Origin: Maylandia zebra | Taxonomy: Eukaryota; Chordata; Actinopteri; Cichliformes; Cichlidae | Length of the DNA: 64,000 nt | NCBI RefSeq assembly: GCF_041146795.1 | Contig: NC_135187.1 | Span: 17,622,556 to 17,686,555, forward strand | Direction: 5' to 3' | Shown here: positions 58,001 through 64,000 of the stretch, one piece after another | How the letters are laid out: each line of letters begins with the position of its first letter | How positions within the stretch are numbered: the first letter of the stretch is position 1 | Notes under the pieces: generated by a model | Database searches by the model: none | Told to the model about the DNA's origin: nothing | What the model saw: only the letters and a program-made list of their open reading frames with translations | Translations under genes and position numbers: made by a program

Positions 58001-58140
58001 TAACTGCCCCTCAGAAAAAATGGTGTCCGTTAAGCCCCACCTTTGGCTTTGTTTTTTAGATCATTCTGAGCACCTGTGGCAGAAAACTATCACAGCTGAG
58101 TAGATAAACAATAAGTGCTTCATTTGGTATAAAAATATCC
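55012..58140. other. Intronic or intergenic DNA without supported genes
   Basis: No exon is supported. A CTCF-like motif occurs at 55997-56010. Several stretches (for example 57,050-57,260) are non-repetitive, but I see nothing that fixes a function. Confidence 0.5.
55997..56010 (-). promoter_or_regulatory. CTCF-like motif, minus strand
   Basis: The minus strand reads CCACCAGGGGGCTC, which matches the CTCF core except for one base. It faces the plus-strand motif at 23674-23687. Confidence 0.45.
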
Positions 58141-58144
58141 ATCC

Positions 58145-58400
58145 ATCTTCATATTCAAGTCAAGTTGCAGGTGGACGGAAACGTTCCCAGCTGTCATAGG
58201 ACTAAAGGCAGGGTAGACCCTGGAAGGACAGACAACCATTCATGCTGACACTCAGCAGACAATTAACCTGACCCGTGCATCTCTTTGGACTGCTAGAGTA
58301 CGTGGAGACAACCCACACAAGCATAGAGAAACCGGCCTCACAGGATCTTCTTCCTGTGAGGCAAGAAGGTGTCTGCATCACCGTGCTAAAAACATACATT
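58145..58400 (-). repeat. Fish dispersed repeat with tRNA-like end
   Basis: The minus strand carries GCATGAATGGTTGTCTGTCC, AGGGTCTACCCTGCC and CTATGACAGCTGGGA-like words, and GGTTAATTGTCTGCTGAG, a string of phrases that is very common in teleost genomes. The related head is present at 17,835-17,945. The copy is diverged and not coding. Confidence 0.6.
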
Positions 58401-59025
58401 TAATATTCTTTTTTCTCCATAATAATTATCATCAAAATTTGTTGGCCTCCCTAAACAGATACTGCCGTGATTTCGAGTTAAGGTACAGTTTATACGGCCT
58501 GATTTGACTTAAAGTCTGCAGGCTCTGCATTCCTATATGAAGCACCGCCCTGAGGCAAAGTAAGAAAGGTGTGGGAGGTGTAGTTTTGTAAGCTAGGGAC
58601 CCTCCACTAAGCAGTTCTGATGGTATAAAACAGGTTTTTCCTCCACGTTTCACCTTTCTATGTCCGTACACGTCTGTGAATAATATCAGTGAGTGTCACC
58701 TCTGTGTGTGTCCTGCTCTCTGCTCACATCACATCTTGCCACATTATCCACCCACTGCGGCAGGGTGGATTTGCCACTGGCCACCTCAGCTTCCTTGAAA
58801 GTGTCAGAGTGTGAAGGTGCCTCACTTGCATTTTCCTCTCGGCCGGCTGCCCGCACACTGAGCGCGCTCTAATATATTCTTTCTCATCACTCACTCCTCT
58901 CTGCCTCCACCTCGTTCTGTCACGCTGATGTCTGCCACTTGCTAATTGGTTCATCTCTATTCCAATGACTCTGTGTGCGTGACCATTTTCGGTGTATTTT
59001 TTGAGTCTAAATTCCCGAGTGTGGC

Positions 59026-59028
<3 letters not shown>

Positions 59029-59095
<67 letters not shown>
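59029..59095 (+). repeat. (GT)n microsatellite
   Basis: An uninterrupted GT run of about 66 bases. It produces an artificial His-Thr repeat frame on the minus strand. Confidence 0.95.
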
Positions 59096-59096
<1 letters not shown>

Positions 59097-59679
59097 CTGA
59101 CAGCAGATTTTCTGCCACCAGCCGGCATCCTGTTTACTGCTCTGATGCACATTCAGCTGGTTCATTTGGTTTTCAGCCCTCCCTGGGGACACACAGAGCC
59201 GCCCCCACTAACTGATTTGAGAAGGGCTGTGGCAGCCACTGCTGCTTTGTAAATAAATATTCTACCATGTTACATATTTATTATACACGCTTTGGCCCTC
59301 TAGTTCATGTAGCTGAGCAATAGTGTGTTGACGACACAGGGTTCAGCAGTGGGATTATGCAGTTTTTGGCTTCAGTTGTGCCTGTTACGTTCAGAGCATA
59401 ATTAAGTCTCTGCTGGAGGCTGCAGGCAGCCTGCTGCAGCTACCTAGGTTAGAAATATTGGTAAGTAAAAGTGTTTTAAAACCTCAAAGTCTCAACAAAG
59501 GTTCCTGTTTTGATTACACTGTGCATATTTTATAAAGTTTCATTGTGAGTAGTGTATTAAAGAGCTTCACGGGGCCTACAAACACCCTGTCATCATCATC
59601 TCCTCAACCGGTTCGTAGACAAGCGGCATCATGTTAAACGCTCAGCAGGTAGCTGTGTCTCAGTCTTTTGACTGAATTA

Positions 59680-60120
59680 CAAACAGATTTCACAACAGCA
59701 GTTGTCTCAAGGTGGGGCGATCGTGGCTTGTGGGACGATCGTGGCTCAAGAGTTGGGAGTTCGCCTTGTAATCGCAAGGTTGCTGGTTCGAGCCCCAGCT
59801 CGGACAGTCTCGGTCCTTGTGTCCTTGGGCAAGACACTTCACCCGTTGCCTACTGGTGGTGGTCAGAGGGCCTGGTGGCGCCAGTGTCCGGCAGCCTCGC
59901 CTCTGTCAGTGCGCCCCAGGGTGGCTGTGGCTACAATGTAGCTGCCATCACCAATGGGTGGATGACTGGATATGTAAAGCGCTTTGGGGTCCTTAGGGAC
60001 TAGTAAAAGCGCTATATAAATACAGGCCATTTAATATTGTAAGGTAAGCACTTTGGCGACAATGGAAAGGAAGAACTTCCTTTTAACAGGAAGAAACCTC
60101 CGGCAGTGTCAGGTTGAAAG
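59680..60120 (+). repeat. Dispersed repeat split by a SINE
   Basis: The left fragment CACAACAGCAGTTGTCTCAAGG (59,688-59,709) and the right fragment starting ATTGTAAGGTAAGCACTTTGG and including TTTTAACAGGAAGAAACC (about 60,036-60,110) belong to the repeat family also seen at 37,640-37,850. The SINE lies between them. Confidence 0.55.
59712..60034 (+). mobile_element. tRNA-derived SINE, copy 2
   Basis: Same family as the copy at 41.3 kb: GATCGTGGCTCAAGAGTTGG head, GGTTCGAGCCCC B-box (about 59,784-59,795), CCTTGGGCAAGACACTTCACC, CAGTGCGCCCCAGGG and tail AAAGCGCTTTGGGGTCC. The first 20 bases or so are present twice in tandem (59,712-59,730 and 59,731-59,750). Unlike copy 1 it keeps the CTACTGGTGGTGGTCAG and GCAGCCTCGCCTCTG segments. 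Confidence 0.8.
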
Positions 60121-60464
60121 TGTATGTTTACCATAAAGACTCAAGAGTCACAAGTGAATAAGCATATTTCCCAAAAGTCAAAAAATATAGACTTTGTTAA
60201 CAAAAACAATAATTTTGTGCATATTCTCTCCATATCTGCTTTTGATTTTCCTACTCTCTGTTTGGAAGTCCCCTCTCCGCTCACCGCTATGAAAAATGGA
60301 ATAACCTCTGGTCTGTGAAATGAGAAATCAAATGGAATTGTGAAAACGGTGAAGGCAGAGCTTCATCTGTGCTGTTGCAATCTTCGTGTGTTGCTCAGGC
60401 GTGTGCTGCTTGAATTTAACCAGAAATCTGAAGATAGCCGTCTGAAGGTTGCCACGTCTTGCAG

Positions 60465-60500
60465 CATCCTACCCCCCTGTTTGGCATGGGGGGTAGGATG
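60465..60500. repeat. Perfect GC-rich hairpin
   Basis: Arms CATCCTACCCCCC (60465-60477) and GGGGGGTAGGATG (60488-60500) are perfectly complementary over 13 bases with a 10-base loop. Confidence 0.9.
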
Positions 60501-61471
60501 GGGGTTGCCATTTGTTTCCACCCCCCACTCCCCACCTGCCGGCTGCTCCTGATTGTAGATGTGCCCTTTGAGTTCCTGCAGGCTTCCATATTTTACCATA
60601 TCTTTATGGTCCAGCTAGAAGACGTGTTGAATATGCGATGGCGAGCTCCAAAGAGGGACGAGGCTTCTGAAAGTGCAGCCGAAAAGGTTTAACTGCAGAT
60701 TGTTAAAAGCCAGGGTTGACAAATGGGACTGAGATTGGACAAGAGCAGGGATATAAATGGCAGGAAACTGGGGGGGAAAAAGACAAAACATGGGATGTGG
60801 AAGAGGGGGTAAAACCAGCAGAGCCGGAAAGGGTTGGATAAGGCTCGTACGTGCATTTGTGTGAAAATTACCAGCCTGTTAAAGCATGTCTGAAAAATGT
60901 GTTGCTCTTAAAGGTCAGAGGCCATGACAGCACGCCTCCTAGTACTCCTTTCAAAGCGCACACGTACACCAATTAGCAAAGCAGACTTTCTACTTAAGCC
61001 CCAATGTGTTATAGAAGCCTTTCGAGAGGCTCAGACCCACCCCACCACCACCAATGGCACCGTCTGGGTCATCTAATAAACCCGCCCCTGCTGTTGTCCG
61101 AGCCTCGTAAAGATGGATCACATTTCCATTTCAGTCGCAGGCGCACACCTCCGTTAATCCTTTTTTTGGCCTGTGTCTTTTGTCCAAAAGGGTTGGTGTC
61201 ACAAGGGGAGATAAATGAAGTGGCATGTGGCAATTTTCAGAGCAGAAGCAGCGGCAGCTTCGGAGGGTGGTTTCAAGGCTTTGAAGAAGAAAGAATTACA
61301 TCTGTGGCTGCTCGCATCTCTGACAGTGAAAGTGTGCGTCTGGGTTGTCCATGTGTCACCTCAGTGTGATAAATGTGCATGGGTTTGTGTGTGTGCACGT
61401 TCGCCGGAGCGAGAACAGGCATCTGTTGCATATCATTAGCAGCTTTTAGAATGAATTACCTCAGTGGATTT

Positions 61472-61481
61472 CCCCCCCCCC

Positions 61482-61527
<46 letters not shown>
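61472..61527 (+). repeat. C-run followed by (CA)n microsatellite
   Basis: About 13 C residues lead directly into an uninterrupted CA run to 61,527. Confidence 0.95.
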
Positions 61528-61530
<3 letters not shown>

Positions 61531-61969
61531 CACCCTTCATCCTATTCCATCCACCCTGATAATCCCTTTATCTTGGCAGCTATTCAACACATAAAGGGCC
61601 AATGCCACTGAATAATGATGCGGTCATATCTACTCCTCGCTCGCCCCCGGTGATAATCTTCATCTGGGGATGACAGTGATGGAGAAATTTTATGCATGTG
61701 GTCGTTCGGAGTTGAATAAATCTGATTTCCTAATTTCTGGGCCGGGAGCAGGAGTCAAAACAAGCCACGGCACATGTTTGCACACACAAAAACAGGCACA
61801 CTTTACAGCCCACATCCAGGCTGTCCCTCCTCAAATTCCCAGAGTTCAATCCCCCCACCCTCCTTCTGCCCCTCCAGCCCACCGTCAGTGTTTGCCAAGA
61901 AGGTCACTTACGATGTGAGTGACAATCCCTGAAATCGTTAAAACAATCCATCTCCTTTTTTTCTTTTCA

Positions 61970-62270
61970 TTAAAGGCAGCATGCCTCCATTTACATATTT
62001 GGATGACACGCCCGGCTGGTTTGTTTAATTGCTGTAAGCTGGTCGGCTGCACAATTACTAAAGTTGTTTTTGTGCTTCAGCATCTTATTATTAGGCGCGC
62101 AGCGCCGCCGACACCGAGCTAATCAATTTGAAACAACGGCAGACGTCTTTAATGCCCGAGCGGGGATAATAAAAGTTGCTTTGTCGAGGCGCGCGTGGAG
62201 GCTTGTGGTGCAGATCGTAGCTTGCTTCTTGAAATTTCAGTTTGCTTTTTCCTGCAGAGAAGCAAAAAAA
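61970..62270. promoter_or_regulatory. Candidate conserved non-coding element
   Basis: A non-repetitive stretch mixing AT-rich homeodomain-type words (TTTAATTGC, CACAATTACTAAAG, CTAATCAATTTG, ATAATAAAAG) with GC-rich blocks (GGCGCGCAGCGCCGCC, GAGGCGCGCG). It has no sustained open frame. The texture is that of developmental enhancers, but conservation could not be tested. Confidence 0.3.
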
Positions 62271-63701
62271 CCACAAGCACGCGTTTGTCACATTCAGAGG
62301 GGAGTTTAGGGCAGCAGACAGTTACAGTATATGTTGTAGATAGGTGATGTTTTTGACAGCAAGAGTACACTTCTGCTTTTCAGCGGAGGGAGTGTGTGTG
62401 TGTGAGAGAAAAACAGTGGAAAGCTAAAGATTAATCGCAAGTAGGAGGAGGCAACTGAGCGAGGTCGAGAAAGCTGTTCACCATGAGGAGGAAAGAAGGG
62501 AAGGAAAGGGAGGAAACGAAGCAGAAGTGAAATCGAGATGCTTGCAGTATTTGTGAGTGAATATTCTTTTAATAGTTTGTGTTTTCCGTGCTGCACACAG
62601 ACAAACATTGTTGAGGTTAATTGAACAAACGCTCACGGACTCAAGTCCTAATGATTTACATGCAGAGCAGCTGCCTGGGGCTTTGGCAAGAAAAGGAGAA
62701 GAAGAAGATAAAGGAGCAGATAAAGTAAGAAGAAGGGGAGGATAGTCTACCTCTGATGGCAAAAATGTGTGAATTTTGCTCAGGATACAGTTTGTGAACC
62801 TGAGATCTTCCCTTTGCCGCAAAGAAAACATGTTTTGTTAGCTCCCAGAATGCCAGAGGTTATCCAGCCAGGCAATCAAATCAATGCTTATTGCCCATCC
62901 AATTAGAGCCCGGCAGCTTCTGGTTCAGCTGCATTTCCGAGTGCGTTTGAAAGAAATCTCCCTGGGCCTCTAAAAAGACTTTGGGGTCACCACGGAAAAC
63001 TGGCACAGGAAGGCAGGAAATGTGGCTTTTCCCATGGGGTAGTGTGACATTAAGTGGAGGCAGATTTTACAGACGCGCACGCATGTTTACACAATCCTCG
63101 CACATATGCCCAGAGCCTCTGTGTACTGCAGTGGCTCCACGAGGTCAGGACAGGTCAGGGAAAAGCTTTGGGAGAGAGAAGATGTGTCATTTCTGGTGAA
63201 AGCTTAAGACACATGTTGCTGTTTCTGTAGCCCTGCAGCTGTTTGGGATTCAGGAAGAAGGGAGTTGGCAGTGAACTGTTAAAATTAGCCCCCTTTTTTC
63301 TTAAGATTCTGTATAAGAAAGTTAAAAAAGAAGATACATGTGTAAATGTAACCCTGTGGACTTAGACGATGTAAGATTGGTTGGTTTTGCACCTTTGTGC
63401 ATTTCCTTTAATCTCTTTGGATCATTACAAAACGTTTACATGCTTCATATTTCACTTACATGTCCCCGGTGGGAAATGATTGTGAATGCTACCGCCAGCA
63501 GATATAGTTACTGCAGCTTGTAAGAAGGAGGGTCGTCATCTTGTGGGTGAATCTATAACAAATACACACGCACGCACGCAAATTTGTAATATGAGAGAGA
63601 GAAAATGAGGCAGCCTTGCTAAATTATGCAGTTTCAATTTCCCCATTTAGGGAGGATAGATCAATTTCTCAGACTAAAACCATTAACCCTTAGGATGGCT
63701 G

Positions 63702-63719
63702 GTGTTGCCATGGCAACAC
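63702..63719. promoter_or_regulatory. Perfect palindromic X-box (RFX-type)
   Basis: GTGTTGCCATGGCAACAC is an 18-base perfect palindrome and contains the ideal RFX-bound X-box GTTGCCATGGCAAC. Confidence 0.6.
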
Positions 63720-63828
63720 TCTTATGTCTCTTGATCGCAAGCACCTGTTTTCATGGGGACGCACCATTGCTTTGGCTCATGCGGGTGTATGCAGCGATCA
63801 GTGAGTTAGACTGTGCGAGGCCTGGATT

Positions 63829-63837
63829 GCACGCACG

Positions 63838-63904
<67 letters not shown>
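63829..63904 (+). repeat. (ACGC)n/(CA)n compound microsatellite
   Basis: Three to four ACGC units lead into an uninterrupted CA run of about 62 bases. Confidence 0.95.
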
Positions 63905-63908
<4 letters not shown>

Positions 63909-63940
63909 TTTCCTGAACTGAAACTTGACGGTTTCTTCAG

Positions 63941-64000
63941 TTGCAGTGATGGATTTGAGTAAGCAGATCCTGCAGCACCTGCAGGCGTTTCTGTGCATGT
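63941..64000 (+). CDS. Possible start of the next exon (partial at window edge)
   Basis: After a pyrimidine-rich TTTCTTCAG (and a second AG six bases later, TTGCAG) the frame V-M-D-L-S-K-Q-I-L-Q-H-L-Q-A-F-L-C-M is open to the window end. Both acceptors keep the same frame and fit phase 1, the phase of the first-exon candidate ending at 26172. The peptide has amphipathic helix character. I do not recognise the protein. The evidence is weak because only about 50 bases are visible. Confidence 0.25.

Larger units (their letters stand above)
26173..63940 (+). other. Putative long first intron
   Basis: Between the donor at 26,173 and a possible acceptor near 63,940 I find no convincing coding exon of a host gene on either strand. 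The interval holds repeats, microsatellites, a complete LTR retrotransposon and several non-repetitive stretches that may be regulatory. Whether it is one intron depends on the identity of the gene, which I could not establish. Confidence 0.4.

Noticed and set aside
58724..59215. Frames with His-Thr or Val-Cys repeats
   Set aside because: They are direct translations of the (GT)n microsatellite.
1..64000. CRISPR arrays, bacterial operons or prophage
   Set aside because: The sequence is clearly vertebrate nuclear DNA. The regular short repeats are microsatellites.

Overview
The window is vertebrate nuclear DNA from a ray-finned fish, most likely a percomorph and possibly a cichlid. The evidence is small genes split by GT-AG introns, long AT-rich intergenic DNA, many (CA)n and similar microsatellites, and fish-type mobile elements: a sushi-type Ty3/Gypsy chromovirus, an L2-like LINE, Tc1/mariner and hAT elements, and a tRNA-derived SINE. 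The family names come from recognising sequence by eye. No database search was run.

Layout. 1-12,950 is intergenic and holds only degraded repeats: a Tc1-like transposon at about 225-880, two LTR-like dispersed repeats, two copies of one mariner-type repeat near 5.3 and 8.3 kb, and a retroelement-tail repeat near 11.6 kb. 12,952-14,460 (minus) is a complete four-exon fatty-acid-binding protein gene of the fish fabp11a / adipocyte type. Directly upstream of its promoter lies a 5'-truncated L2-like LINE with a long open frame (14,700-17,612). 18,915-23,640 (minus) is a complete three-exon mrpl53 gene (mitochondrial ribosomal protein L53). Its first intron carries a hAT-like element inserted inside an older mariner-type element, each with its own target-site duplication.

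At about 25,850-26,172 is a GC-rich, CpG-containing stretch that looks like a plus-strand promoter and first exon ending in a good splice donor. The next 37.8 kb contains no recognisable protein-coding exon of a host gene and is probably a long first intron. The last 60 bases may begin the next exon, which would join the first in phase. I could not identify that gene. This long interval carries microsatellites, SINEs, Tc1 remnants, a long inverted-repeat element (42.0-42.7 kb) and, at 49,116-55,006, a complete Ty3/Gypsy retrotransposon. That element has equal-length, apparently identical LTRs, a 5-bp target-site duplication, open gag and pol frames linked by a -1 slippery site, and a primer-binding site that matches its own LTR instead of a tRNA. 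Several non-repetitive stretches may be regulatory, including a perfect RFX-type X-box near the right end and CTCF-like sites.

No tRNA or rRNA gene, CRISPR array, or gene cluster of prokaryotic type is present. The two identified genes are unrelated in function, one cytosolic lipid carriage and one mitochondrial translation. The most informative features are in the mobile elements: self-priming, frameshifting and nested insertions.
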